A stretch of 64,000 nt of DNA, from contig CAZTXB010000002.1 in the NCBI GenBank assembly GCA_964617955.1, positions 186,001 to 250,000 of the forward strand, read 5' to 3'. The notes under the pieces were generated by a model. It saw only the letters and a program-made list of their open reading frames with translations. It had not been told where the DNA came from and did no database searches. This DNA is from JABWCE01 sp964617955. Lineage in GTDB: Bacteria > Bacteroidota > Bacteroidia > NS11-12g > UBA9320. Positions 8,871 through 16,961 of the stretch are shown piece after piece (the stretch's first letter is position 1; each line of letters begins with the position of its first letter). The position numbers and the translations under genes are program-made.

Positions 8871-10277
8871 ATGATAAAGAGATACATAGTGAGTCTGTTG
8901 ATTCTATTGCAGCTGCCTGCCTTTAGCCAATCGACTAGCATTGTAAAGAAGCACAGAAAAATAGACAAGCAAAGGGCTTCTGAACGTGCTTTTACCAATA
9001 ACAATGAAAAACTGAACAAAATGGATCAGTACCGGTTGACAGGCCAACTCGACAGGGAATTAGATACGCTTACCATCGCAATGAAGTATTTCGGCCAAGC
9101 CCATTTTGAGTACAATTCTGCTAACAAAATCAGTACTGAGATCAAATTAACATGGAGTGCTTCAAATTCTATTTTTGTAAATGACAATAAAACCGAAACC
9201 ACCTATGATGCCAAAGGCAATGCTACACTGGTTCATAATTTAAATTGGGATCCGGGAACCAAAGATTGGTACAATAATTATAAGGATGAATATACTTTTA
9301 ATACCTCCAACCTACCTCTTGAAGACGTTTATTCGGAGTGGAATGACGTAAAAAGCAGCTGGAACAAGATATCTAAAATCATGTGGACCTATGATGCAAA
9401 TAACAGGGTTTCAACGGATTTCTACCTGGTGTGGGATGGCTCACAGTTTGTGAATTACGATAAAATCGACTACACCTACGATGCCAAAGGCAATAAATTA
9501 ACTGACAAGTATTCTTTGTGGAACAGCGCGACTTCCAGCTGGGATCTCATCGACAATTATGACCGAACCTATGACACCAATAACAACTTAACCAGGACGC
9601 TTTATTTGCAGTGGGTTATGGCAACCAGCAGATGGTTGAATTTGAGCAAGGATACCTTCAGTTACGATGGAAATAAAAATATGCTCACAGACATTTACTC
9701 TGAATGGAACGTAACTAAATCCAGTTGGGTGAATGTGCAAAGGGAAGACAATATTTACGATTCAAAAGCCAACCAAACCAGAAACACAATCTCGCTTTGG
9801 GATGCGCGAAAATTAATTTGGAACCCGGTAAGCAAAACAGAGTCATCGTTTAACTTATCCATTCCATCTTCACAACTCATTCTGCCCTTTGATAAAGACT
9901 ATTCAGATTTTTTCTTTAAAACGCTGTGCTCAGCGGTTAATCAGTTTAAATTCAATGCTATAACGAGTATGTGGGATACTACGAACACAACCGTTTACTC
10001 CTATAACAAAGAGACTGTTGGCATTAAGAATGGTGAGAAACAATTGGACTGTAAGATGTATCCAAACCCTGCAAAAGAATTACTCAGTCTGGAGCTAAGT
10101 TCTGATCAGGACCAGACAGATGTTTCGATTTACAATACGAATGGGCAATTGATGTTTTCTAGCCACTTTGTCCGCAAAACCAACATTCCGCTGTCCGGGT
10201 TCGCAAAAGGTCTTTATTTGCTGCATTTAAGTGGAGAAAATGGAGAAAAAAGGTCTACAAAATTCCTTATTAATTAA
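8871..10277 (+). CDS. secreted YD-like repeat protein with T9SS C-terminal sorting domain (paralogue)
   Basis: A 468-aa paralogue of the preceding gene. It has a signal peptide ('YIVSLLILLQLPAFSQ'), a ~60-residue polar stretch, about six repeats pairing 'YTYDAKGNKLT' turns with 'YSLWN..TSSWD' strands (residues ~95-330), a 'QLILPFDKDYSDFF' segment also found in the sister protein ('QLILPFTDASTINDYF'), and a T9SS sorting domain from 'CKMYPNPAKELLSL' to 'TKFLIN'. The shared order of elements and the shared QLILPF motif point to tandem duplication followed by divergence. Candidate -7 boxes (TATTTTTG 8833-8840, TATTTTCG 8841-8848) precede the ATG at 8871. No catalytic motif is visible. Confidence 0.8.
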   Translation: MIKRYIVSLLILLQLPAFSQSTSIVKKHRKIDKQRASERAFTNNNEKLNKMDQYRLTGQLDRELDTLTIAMKYFGQAHFEYNSANKISTEIKLTWSASNSIFVNDNKTETTYDAKGNATLVHNLNWDPGTKDWYNNYKDEYTFNTSNLPLEDVYSEWNDVKSSWNKISKIMWTYDANNRVSTDFYLVWDGSQFVNYDKIDYTYDAKGNKLTDKYSLWNSATSSWDLIDNYDRTYDTNNNLTRTLYLQWVMATSRWLNLSKDTFSYDGNKNMLTDIYSEWNVTKSSWVNVQREDNIYDSKANQTRNTISLWDARKLIWNPVSKTESSFNLSIPSSQLILPFDKDYSDFFFKTLCSAVNQFKFNAITSMWDTTNTTVYSYNKETVGIKNGEKQLDCKMYPNPAKELLSLELSSDQDQTDVSIYNTNGQLMFSSHFVRKTNIPLSGFAKGLYLLHLSGENGEKRSTKFLIN

Positions 10278-10313
10278 TTTAGCAGCATCCATTTTATTTA
10301 TGGCAAAAAATTT

Positions 10314-10321
10314 TAAATTTG
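10314..10321 (+). promoter_or_regulatory. -7 box of the tRNA-Met promoter
   Basis: TAAATTTG matches the Bacteroidota -7 consensus TAnnTTTG exactly and ends 13 bp before the tRNA 5' end. The -33 region is weak. Confidence 0.5.
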
Positions 10322-10334
10322 CAGCCTTCTTTTT

Positions 10335-10408
10335 GGCGGGGTAGCTCAGATGGTTAGAGCGTCGGATTCATAACCCGGAGGTCGGCAGTTCGATCCTGCT
10401 CCCCGCTA
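10335..10408 (+). tRNA. tRNA-Met (anticodon CAT)
   Basis: 74 nt, acceptor stem GGCGGGG/CCCCGCT (first pair G-U) with discriminator A; no encoded CCA. D-arm 'AGCTCAGATGGTTAGAGC', anticodon loop TTCATAA, T-arm GCAGTTCGATCCTGC. The 31-39 pair of the anticodon stem reads A-C rather than a Watson-Crick pair. The CAT anticodon could also be tRNA-Ile2 (lysidine-modified) or initiator. The D-arm and the lack of the initiator-type 1-72 mismatch favour elongator Met, but I cannot exclude Ile2. The 3' part from the T-arm onward is duplicated at 10736. Confidence 0.93.
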
Positions 10409-10437
10409 CAGGCACGATTTAACCGTTTCAATTTAAT
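10383..10437 (+). repeat. direct repeat copy 1: tRNA-Met T-arm, 3' end and downstream flank
   Basis: 55 bp running from the T-arm of tRNA-Met to the left half of its terminator. It is repeated without a mismatch at 10736-10790. The distance between copies (353 bp) defines a unit that contains the GIY-YIG gene. Confidence 0.9.
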
Positions 10438-10453
10438 TGGGACGGTTTTTTTT
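10421..10453 (+). terminator. terminator of tRNA-Met, abutting the GIY-YIG start
   Basis: AACCGT...ACGGTT arms, extendable inward with G-U pairs to an ~11-bp stem (CCGTTTCAATT/AATTGGGACGG), followed by eight Ts. The ATG of the GIY-YIG gene begins at the very next base, 10454. Confidence 0.7.
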
Positions 10454-10729
10454 ATGTTTACCGTCTATATTCTATATTCCGAAAAATACTGTAAAACCTA
10501 TGTGGGTTTTACCTCTGATTTAATGGAAAGGTTTAAATCGCATAATTTACTTGCTACGAAGGGTTTTACCGTCAAATTTAGGCCATGGAAAGTGATTCAT
10601 GTTGAAATTTTTGAAAACAAAACTGAGGCTATGTTAAGAGAAAAGCAGTTAAAGGCAGGTCAAGGCCGAGCATGGATAAAAGAGGTTGTTTTAAAAAAGA
10701 TGGTGGAGTTAGGATTCATATCCGCCTGA
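10454..10729 (+). CDS. GIY-YIG nuclease family protein, inserted behind tRNA-Met
   Basis: A 91-aa stand-alone GIY-YIG domain (UvrC-N/URI type, YhbQ-like). The signature is 'FTVYILYSEKYCKTYVGFTSDL' in two parts, 'YILYS' and 'YVGFT', followed by the conserved Arg in 'MERFKSHN', the 'WKVIHVEIF' strand with the catalytic-type Glu, and the 'EAMLREKQLKAG' helix. Such small proteins are common in Bacteroidota, often next to tRNA genes; their cellular role is not established. Here the ATG directly follows the T-run of the tRNA terminator. The TGA stop lies in the loop of a perfect 6-bp hairpin (TCCGCC-TGA-GGCGGA, 10721-10735), after which the tRNA 3' end is repeated. The gene may thus be the cargo of a small tRNA-targeting unit. 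Confidence 0.85.
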   Translation: MFTVYILYSEKYCKTYVGFTSDLMERFKSHNLLATKGFTVKFRPWKVIHVEIFENKTEAMLREKQLKAGQGRAWIKEVVLKKMVELGFISA

Positions 10730-10735
10730 GGCGGA

Positions 10736-10790
10736 CGGCAGTTCGATCCTGCTCCCCGCTACAGGCACGATTTAACCGTTTCAATTTAAT
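10736..10790 (+). repeat. direct repeat copy 2: tRNA-Met 3' fragment (pseudo-tRNA)
   Basis: Identical to 10383-10437. It holds only the T-arm, acceptor 3' strand and left half of the terminator, so it is not a functional tRNA. It ends at the N run. Confidence 0.9.
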
Positions 10791-10890
10791 NNNNNNNNNN
10801 NNNNNNNNNNNNNNNNNNNNNNNNNNNNNNNNNNNNNNNNNNNNNNNNNNNNNNNNNNNNNNNNNNNNNNNNNNNNNNNNNNNNNNNNNN
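10791..10890. other. assembly gap of 100 N
   Basis: Exactly 100 Ns, the usual placeholder for a gap of unknown size. The base to the left is the last base of the left half of the duplicated terminator, and the first bases to the right (TGGGACGGTTTTTTT) are its right half, so the gap sits at the repeat junction. Confidence 0.97.
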
Positions 10891-11044
10891 TGGGACGGTT
10901 TTTTTATGGTTAAAGGACAGAAAACAAATCACTTTTATGAATACGGGTAAATTAATTCCACACGGCGTATAAAATAAATTCGCTGCTAAAGTTCCTGCCC
11001 TCTATGCTCTGCATTGTGAAGCAAACCCGTTATTTTTGCATTTC
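10891..11044. other. right half of duplicated terminator and short intergenic DNA
   Basis: Starts with TGGGACGG plus seven Ts, equal to the right arm of the tRNA-Met terminator at 10438, then a 14-codon open frame from an ATG (10906) that shares no GIY-YIG residues. The rest is the upstream region of hddA. An apparent open frame that crosses the Ns is an artefact. Confidence 0.6.
11031..11038 (+). promoter_or_regulatory. -7 box of the heptose operon promoter
   Basis: TATTTTTG fits TAnnTTTG exactly. It ends only 6 bp before the ATG at 11045, which would place transcription start at or next to the start codon (leaderless or nearly so). No good -33 TTTG is seen at the expected spacing. Confidence 0.4.
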
Positions 11045-12067
11045 ATGATTATCAAAAGCAAGGCCCCTTTGCGAATCGGATTAGCAGGAGGCGGTACCGA
11101 TGTAAGTCCCTATTCTGACCTCTATGGCGGATCCATTCTCAATGCCACCATCAACAAGTATGCCTATGCAAGTATCGAACCACTTGAAGGCAACAAAATA
11201 TACCTGCAGTCTATCGATAAAAATATAGAGTTGGTTTATGATGCAAGCCCGGAATTACCGGTGGATGGACAGCTTGATTTACTCAGTGGGGTTTATAACC
11301 GCCTCATTAAACAATTCAGCCTTAAACCGCTTTCATTTCGCTTGATCACCTATGTAGACGCGCCTGCAGGCTCCGGACTCGGGTCAAGCTCAACCCTTGT
11401 GGTGGCTATTATAGGCGCTTTTGCCGAGTGGTTGAACCTTCCCCTGGGCGAATACGACATCGCTCGATTGGCTTTTGAAATTGAAAGGCTTGACCTTAGA
11501 ATGGCAGGTGGCAAACAAGACCAGTATGCCGCAACTTTTGGAGGCTTTAACTTTATGGAGTTTTACAAAGATGATAAAGTCATCGTTAATCCGTTGAGAA
11601 TTAAGAGAAAGTATATCACAGAGCTCCAAAACAACCTCCTACTGTTTTATACAGGAACGAGCCGAAATTCAAGCCATATCATAGAAGAACAGTCCAAAAA
11701 CATCAGCGATAAATCAGTCGATGCCATTGAAGCGACTCATAAACTCAAGGAACAATCTGTGAGAATGAAAGAAGCCATTTTAACAGGTCAACTTGATAAA
11801 ATTGGTGAGATTCTTCACTTTGGTTGGGAGCATAAAAAACAAATTGCCAAAGGCATCAGCAACCCTGAAATTGAAAAAATATACGAAGCCGCATTAAAAG
11901 CCGGGTCCATTGGTGGAAAAATTTCAGGAGCAGGTGGGGGAGGTTTTATATTTTTTTATTGTCCGGGCAACACGCGATATGCTGTTATTGAAGCCATGAA
12001 ATCTTTCAACGGTCGGGTGAGCAGTTATGAATTTACCTCCGGAGGCCTGTATACCTATTCCATTTGA
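11045..12067 (+). CDS. hddA: D-glycero-alpha-D-manno-heptose 7-phosphate kinase
   Basis: GHMP-superfamily sugar kinase, 340 aa, the usual HddA length. The N-terminus 'SKAPLRIGLAGGGTDVSPY' is the sugar-1/7-phosphate kinase motif. The ATP-binding GHMP loop 'PAGSGLGSSSTLVVA' lies near residue 110, and the C-terminal GHMP motif 'GGKISGAGGGGFIFFYC' near residue 285. It phosphorylates heptose 7-phosphate at C1, giving the 1,7-bisphosphate in the GDP-heptose route. ATG at 11045 was chosen over the in-frame TTG three codons earlier. It heads an operon with the nucleotidyltransferase (stop and start overlap as TGATG at 12065) and the phosphatase. Related GHMP kinases (fucokinase type) cannot be fully excluded, but the two neighbours make HddA the natural reading. 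Confidence 0.88.
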   Translation: MIIKSKAPLRIGLAGGGTDVSPYSDLYGGSILNATINKYAYASIEPLEGNKIYLQSIDKNIELVYDASPELPVDGQLDLLSGVYNRLIKQFSLKPLSFRLITYVDAPAGSGLGSSSTLVVAIIGAFAEWLNLPLGEYDIARLAFEIERLDLRMAGGKQDQYAATFGGFNFMEFYKDDKVIVNPLRIKRKYITELQNNLLLFYTGTSRNSSHIIEEQSKNISDKSVDAIEATHKLKEQSVRMKEAILTGQLDKIGEILHFGWEHKKQIAKGISNPEIEKIYEAALKAGSIGGKISGAGGGGFIFFYCPGNTRYAVIEAMKSFNGRVSSYEFTSGGLYTYSI

Positions 12068-12780
12068 TGAAGCCATCTTTTCCTCCCATAGTAATCTTAG
12101 CCGGAGGTTTTGGCACACGACTCAAGGCGCTTGTAAAAGATGTGCCAAAACCTATGGCTGAAATTGCCGGAAAACCCTTTTTAGAATGGATACTTCATTA
12201 TTATGTGCCTTTTAAACCGCAATGCTTTGTATTGTGCACAGGCTATTTGCACGAAGTGGTAGAGCGCTATTTTAACAATGAATTTCGGGGAATACCCATT
12301 ATATACAGCCGTGAAAATGAGCCTCTTGGAACGGGAGGGGCCATTAAGCTGGCACTCACAAACACTAAGGCTGAAAATGTCTTAGTATTAAACGGAGATT
12401 CTTTTTTTAAAATTAACCCTTTGGAGTTTTTAAAATTCCACCGTGTGAATTCCTCCCCTTTTTCAATTGCTTTAAAAGAAATGCAAAGCCCTGCGCGTTA
12501 CGGAACGGTGGCGTTAAATAACCTTCTTATTGAGAAATTTAGAGAAAAAGATGAGAAACTCGCTTCTGGACTAATCAATTCAGGGGTATACCTCATCCAA
12601 TCCGATACGCTTAACTATTTTCCAGCATCTGAAAAATTCTCTCTTGAGAAGGACTTCATGGAACCAAACCTGGGGCAACTGCCGAGGTATGGCTATATTG
12701 ACGATGGATACTTTATTGATATAGGAATTCCCGAAGACTTTATTAAGGCAAATCATGAATTCAAAACCTTATTTAATTAA
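12067..12780 (+). CDS. hddC: nucleotidyltransferase, probable heptose 1-phosphate guanylyltransferase
   Basis: A 237-aa NTP-transferase. The sugar nucleotidyltransferase signature 'ILAGGFGTRLKALVKDVPKPM' is visible in two parts: AGGFGTRL, the nucleotide-binding loop, and 'VPKPMAEIAGKPFLEW'. It continues with 'EPLGTGGAIKLAL' and the metal-binding 'VLNGDSFF' (Asp). It would join heptose 1-phosphate to GTP to make GDP-D-glycero-D-manno-heptose, as inferred from the flanking hddA and gmhB. Sequence alone does not fix GTP versus other NTPs. Its ATG shares one base with the stop of hddA, and its last 26 bp overlap the phosphatase gene, so translation is coupled on both sides. Confidence 0.82.
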   Translation: MKPSFPPIVILAGGFGTRLKALVKDVPKPMAEIAGKPFLEWILHYYVPFKPQCFVLCTGYLHEVVERYFNNEFRGIPIIYSRENEPLGTGGAIKLALTNTKAENVLVLNGDSFFKINPLEFLKFHRVNSSPFSIALKEMQSPARYGTVALNNLLIEKFREKDEKLASGLINSGVYLIQSDTLNYFPASEKFSLEKDFMEPNLGQLPRYGYIDDGYFIDIGIPEDFIKANHEFKTLFN

Positions 12781-13297
12781 ACCTGATTCGGCTTTGTTTA
12801 TCGACAGAGATGGGGTCATTAATGAACTTCGGCCGGCCGACTATGTGAAATCGGCTTCCGAATTTATCCTTTTACCAGAAGTAATCCCCGCCTTATTAAT
12901 ATTTAAACGTTTATTTAAACGAATTTTTATTGTAACCAACCAGCAAGGCATAGGAAAAGGCTTAATGAATGAATCCATTGATAAAATTCATGAACACTTT
13001 CTCAGTCTTGTTCCAATAGAACTTCATCCTGATAAAATTTACCATTGCCCTCATTTAAAGGAGGAGAGATGTTCATGCAGAAAACCCATGCCAGGCATGG
13101 CGCTAAGAGCAAAATTAGATTTTCCGGAAATTCAGCTTTCGCATTCTCTTATGGTTGGAGATAGTCAAAGCGACATGGTTTTTGGTGAAAACTGCGGCAT
13201 GCAATTGGCGCTTATTTCGAATGCCCCTGCATCATTTTCAAATTCTTTTCCTACTTACAGCAACTTGCTGACTTTTGCACAGCATTTGCTACAGTAA
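12755..13297 (+). CDS. gmhB: D-glycero-D-manno-heptose 1,7-bisphosphate 7-phosphatase
   Basis: HAD-superfamily phosphatase of the histidinol-phosphatase/GmhB type, 180 aa. Motif I is 'LFIDRDGVINE' (DxD), motif II 'IVTNQQGIGKG', and motif III/IV 'CRKPMPGM' and 'MVGDSQSDM'. The zinc-binding insert is visible as 'CPHLKEERCSC'. It removes the C7 phosphate from heptose 1,7-bisphosphate, between the HddA and HddC steps. The ATG at 12755 lies inside the end of hddC. The isomerase GmhA, needed for the first step, is not in the window. Confidence 0.9.
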   Translation: MNSKPYLIKPDSALFIDRDGVINELRPADYVKSASEFILLPEVIPALLIFKRLFKRIFIVTNQQGIGKGLMNESIDKIHEHFLSLVPIELHPDKIYHCPHLKEERCSCRKPMPGMALRAKLDFPEIQLSHSLMVGDSQSDMVFGENCGMQLALISNAPASFSNSFPTYSNLLTFAQHLLQ

Positions 13298-13370
13298 AGA
13301 CACTCGTTTGTAAAAAAAAATACCTTTAAGCAACCTTTTAGGCATTTTTTTCGTTACTTTTGATAGAAGC

Positions 13371-16300
13371 TTGAAAAAAATTCTCCTCATCTTGATCCTA
13401 CTGTTGTCGCTGGTACCTTTTACCTTGGCAACACATCTCATTGGAGGTTCTATGAGTTATCAATACTTGAGTAAAAACAGCTCAAATGGATTGATAAGAT
13501 ATAAAATCACCTTGAGTTTATACAGGGATTGCCAGCAATCGAGCGTTCCATTCGACCCAACCATAAAAATTGGCATTTACTACAGCAATACCAACCGAAC
13601 AAAATACTCTACAGAAAAAATAAACCTGGTTTCTAAACGCTTGGTGCAACCTCCAGGAAGTACCAATTGCCCGTTTAAGCCTTCGGTGTGTATTGAAGAA
13701 GGTTTTTATGAAGGTGTGGTTGAGGTCCCTGAATCAACACAAGGCTACGAATTTACTTTCGAAAGATGTTGCAGGAATATCCAAAACAATCTGGTTACAG
13801 GGAGCAGCGATGGAACACCGGAACAAGGACAAACCTATTACTGCAAAATTCCTCCGACCAACATCAAGAACAGTTCACCAGTTTTTAAAGGCGTTCCTTC
13901 GCCATATATGTGTGCGAACGATACCACAGCATTTCTTAACACTGCACTAGACCCAGACGGAGACTCTTTGGTTTATTACTTTGTAAAACCCTATGGAGGT
14001 GGGAGCAAAACCATTTCAGACCCTGATCCGCCGGCAAATCTTACCCTGAAGTCAATTAATTACAACTCGGGTTTTGATGAAAATAAACCTTTCGGCTCAA
14101 CAGGGTATTCTAATATCAACCGAAGCAATGGGTTAACCGAGTATTTCACGACCGTTACAGGTAATTATGTGGTGGCCATTGAAGTTTCGGAATATAGAAA
14201 CGGCGTTTTCTTAAGCCGGGTTCGACTCGATCTGCAAATCATTTTTATCAATTGCCCGCCAAATAAAAAACCAAACATTACAAGCGATAAAGGCAAAAGT
14301 TTTACCATTGAAGCCGGAAGCAAATTGTGTTTCAATGTCATCGCGAACGACCCCGACAACGACAACCTAAAGCTTACGCCATCGGGCAATATCTTTACCG
14401 GAACTGGTGGTTGGAAGGGACCAACGGCTAGTCTTTCAGCCAAAACAGGCAAAAGCAACCTGGTATCAGAATTTTGCTGGCAAACCAGTTGTGATCAAGC
14501 CAATTCAACGCCTTACCAATTTGCAGTACTGGTTGAAGACGATGGTTGCCCCGGTAAATTTAATGCTGTGAATTTTACCATAAGGGTCGAGCCTTTTGTA
14601 AGCAAGGCCTTTATTTCAGGGACCAATTCGCTATGCCAACACACTTTTGCAAATTATACGGCCAATAATTTGGCTACAAAGTCAAGTGTGGAATGGGAGG
14701 TCATCAATGGATCCATTATTTCAGGGAAGGCAAGCACCAAAATATTGGTAAAATGGAACGGTTCTAATCCCGGAAAGGTTCGCATGAGGGAAATCAGTCA
14801 GTATGGTTGCCCAGGAGAATGGAAGGAACTCAGTGTGACCATCATTATGAGTCCTCCGAAACCTCTTTTGGCAGGGATCGATACGGTTTGCCTCAACAGC
14901 AATGGCGTGGTATACGCAGTGAGCAATTTCACACCCGGACTCAAGGTAAGCTGGTTTGTTAATGTAGGTACCGTTATTTTAGATCAAAACAACACGGTTT
15001 CTATCACCTGGCCATTGATTGGGGATCAGATGATTAAGGTAATTACAACCAATGCGAGCGGATGCATCAGCGATACCGCTTATAAGAAAATAAATGTGCG
15101 CAAGCCTAAGCCTATAATTGAAGGACCGGCATCAATATGCCCAAATTCAAAAAATATCGAGTACAACGCTTCAGGCTACAAAGGGTCGACCTTCCTCTGG
15201 GCTGTAAGCGGAGGTACTTTCTCGTCGGCCAACACCAATGCTAAGGTTTTTATCAACTGGGGCAATGCAGGTATGGGCGGACTCAGTGTAACAGAAACAG
15301 ATCGATTTGGTTGCACGAGCGATCCGGTTAATTTTGGAGTTAACAAAACTTATATTCTCGACAATGAAAACCCAAAAGGGGACCCAACCGTATGCGAATT
15401 TGAAAAGGGCGTTCCTTATTTTGTTTACCCTTCCAATGGCACTACCTTTTTGTGGAGCGCTTCCGGAGGTGCCGTGAGAGGCAATATTGCGTCTAACCAA
15501 ATATTAGTGGACTGGGGCAAGGCGGGTATGGGCTCTGTTACCAATACAAGAACAGCCTATGACTCGGTAAACAATAAAGCGTGCTTAAGCCCACCATCGT
15601 CACTCAATGTAATTATTAACCCAACTCCTAATGCTTCCGTTATTGAAGGAGATTTTGAACTTTGCCAATTGCCTGATACGGTTTCATATACCATCAATGG
15701 ATTCCCCGGCAGTACCTACATCTGGAGAGTGAATGGGGTATCTGGCTTTATTTCAGGTCAGGGCACAAAAACCATAAAATTGGCCTGGAATACTCCCGGT
15801 AATTATACCATCGATGTGCTGGAACTTTCTAAAGACAGTTGTTGGGGCAGTGTTGTAGATTCGGTTATCATTGTTCACCCAAAGCCCTTAAGTAACATTA
15901 TTCAAGGACCAATGATAGTTTGTGATCCTGATTTTTTAGGAAGAGGGTATAAGGTAAACGGCTATCCAAACTCCACTTATTTTTGGCAAGTAAACCAAGG
16001 CACTATTGTGAGTGGCCAAGATACCGATTCGGCAACCATTGATTGGATGGAAGCCGACCCTGCCTGGCTTAAAGTAGTTGAGATATCAGAATTTGGGTGT
16101 TCCGGTGATACCATTTTTAATAAAATAACGCTAGACAAGCTCGTCGTAGAAATGCTGGTGGTATCTGTAGGAAGCCCCGACGACAGAATGGAAATCAGTT
16201 GGAAGGATGTAAATTCCAGATCCATACCGCGTAATTTTGAAATTCAGCGACGCAAAGCAAGTGAGATGGTTTGGGGTAGTGTTTCTTCCAGTAGCTATCT

Positions 16301-16961
16301 CAATTATATTGATTACCCCCTTAACACGGATCTAAATGCCTTTAACTATAGGGTAAATGTCAACGACCTCTGTAATGTCAGAAAAAGCACCGACGTTCAC
16401 ACCAATGTTTGGCTATCGGGTAGCAAAACAGAAGATCCCTATGCAGTTAAAATGCAATTTACTCCCTATTCAGGATTTAAAAACGGCGTGAGAAAGTACC
16501 TGCTGTACAGAAGCGTAAGTGATGTAGACGGAGGATTTCAGATTTACGACTCATTTCCAAATCCAAAGGATCTTTTTTACAACAATGGCTTAGAGGGTTA
16601 TCTGCAGTGTTACAGGGTAGCAGCCTTCGAAGAGGGTGGAAATAACCAAATTGGCTGGTCGAACGAAGTGTGCTTCAATTTTGCGCCAACCATTTATATT
16701 CCCAATGCTTTTACACCAAACAGCGATGGCTTAAATGATCACTTTACCATCAGTGCAGGCGCAATCAAGACTTTTGATATTCAAATTTTTGACCGTTGGG
16801 GAGAGAAAATCTGGGAATCAAACGACTATAAAGGCAAAGGATGGGATGGTACCTATCTTTCTAATCCTGCACAAATGGATGTTTACGCGTATGTTGTTAA
16901 ACTCACCGACTTTAAGGATAAAGTTTACCGGATGAATGGCACCGTTCATTTGATCCGCTGA
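13371..16961 (+). CDS. large secreted multidomain adhesin-like protein with gliding-motility-type (CHU_C) C-terminus
   Basis: A 1,196-aa exported protein. The start is TTG at 13371, giving the signal peptide 'KKILLILILLLSLVPFTLAT'. The first ~400 residues begin 'THLIGGSMSYQYL', typical of Bacteroidota gliding-type surface proteins, with many paired cysteines and 'NDPDNDNL' cadherin-like loops. Residues ~410-930 carry about six PKD-like/Ig-like repeats, each with the form 'G...CP....Y....G..G.TFLW.VSGG......W', then a fibronectin-like stretch. The last ~90 residues ('IYIPNAFTPNSDGLNDHF', 'DIQIFDRWGEKIWES', 'GWDGTYL') are the gliding motility-associated C-terminal domain that directs type IX secretion. 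A -7 box TACTTTTG (13355-13362) lies just upstream. Likely a cell-surface or released adhesin; ligand unknown. Confidence 0.88.
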   Translation: MKKILLILILLLSLVPFTLATHLIGGSMSYQYLSKNSSNGLIRYKITLSLYRDCQQSSVPFDPTIKIGIYYSNTNRTKYSTEKINLVSKRLVQPPGSTNCPFKPSVCIEEGFYEGVVEVPESTQGYEFTFERCCRNIQNNLVTGSSDGTPEQGQTYYCKIPPTNIKNSSPVFKGVPSPYMCANDTTAFLNTALDPDGDSLVYYFVKPYGGGSKTISDPDPPANLTLKSINYNSGFDENKPFGSTGYSNINRSNGLTEYFTTVTGNYVVAIEVSEYRNGVFLSRVRLDLQIIFINCPPNKKPNITSDKGKSFTIEAGSKLCFNVIANDPDNDNLKLTPSGNIFTGTGGWKGPTASLSAKTGKSNLVSEFCWQTSCDQANSTPYQFAVLVEDDGCPGKFNAVNFTIRVEPFVSKAFISGTNSLCQHTFANYTANNLATKSSVEWEVINGSIISGKASTKILVKWNGSNPGKVRMREISQYGCPGEWKELSVTIIMSPPKPLLAGIDTVCLNSNGVVYAVSNFTPGLKVSWFVNVGTVILDQNNTVSITWPLIGDQMIKVITTNASGCISDTAYKKINVRKPKPIIEGPASICPNSKNIEYNASGYKGSTFLWAVSGGTFSSANTNAKVFINWGNAGMGGLSVTETDRFGCTSDPVNFGVNKTYILDNENPKGDPTVCEFEKGVPYFVYPSNGTTFLWSASGGAVRGNIASNQILVDWGKAGMGSVTNTRTAYDSVNNKACLSPPSSLNVIINPTPNASVIEGDFELCQLPDTVSYTINGFPGSTYIWRVNGVSGFISGQGTKTIKLAWNTPGNYTIDVLELSKDSCWGSVVDSVIIVHPKPLSNIIQGPMIVCDPDFLGRGYKVNGYPNSTYFWQVNQGTIVSGQDTDSATIDWMEADPAWLKVVEISEFGCSGDTIFNKITLDKLVVEMLVVSVGSPDDRMEISWKDVNSRSIPRNFEIQRRKASEMVWGSVSSSSYLNYIDYPLNTDLNAFNYRVNVNDLCNVRKSTDVHTNVWLSGSKTEDPYAVKMQFTPYSGFKNGVRKYLLYRSVSDVDGGFQIYDSFPNPKDLFYNNGLEGYLQCYRVAAFEEGGNNQIGWSNEVCFNFAPTIYIPNAFTPNSDGLNDHFTISAGAIKTFDIQIFDRWGEKIWESNDYKGKGWDGTYLSNPAQMDVYAYVVKLTDFKDKVYRMNGTVHLIR

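Noticed and set aside
10672..10950. Open frame running through the Ns behind the GIY-YIG gene
   Set aside because: It exists only because Ns contain no stop codons; both ends are repeat or terminator sequence.
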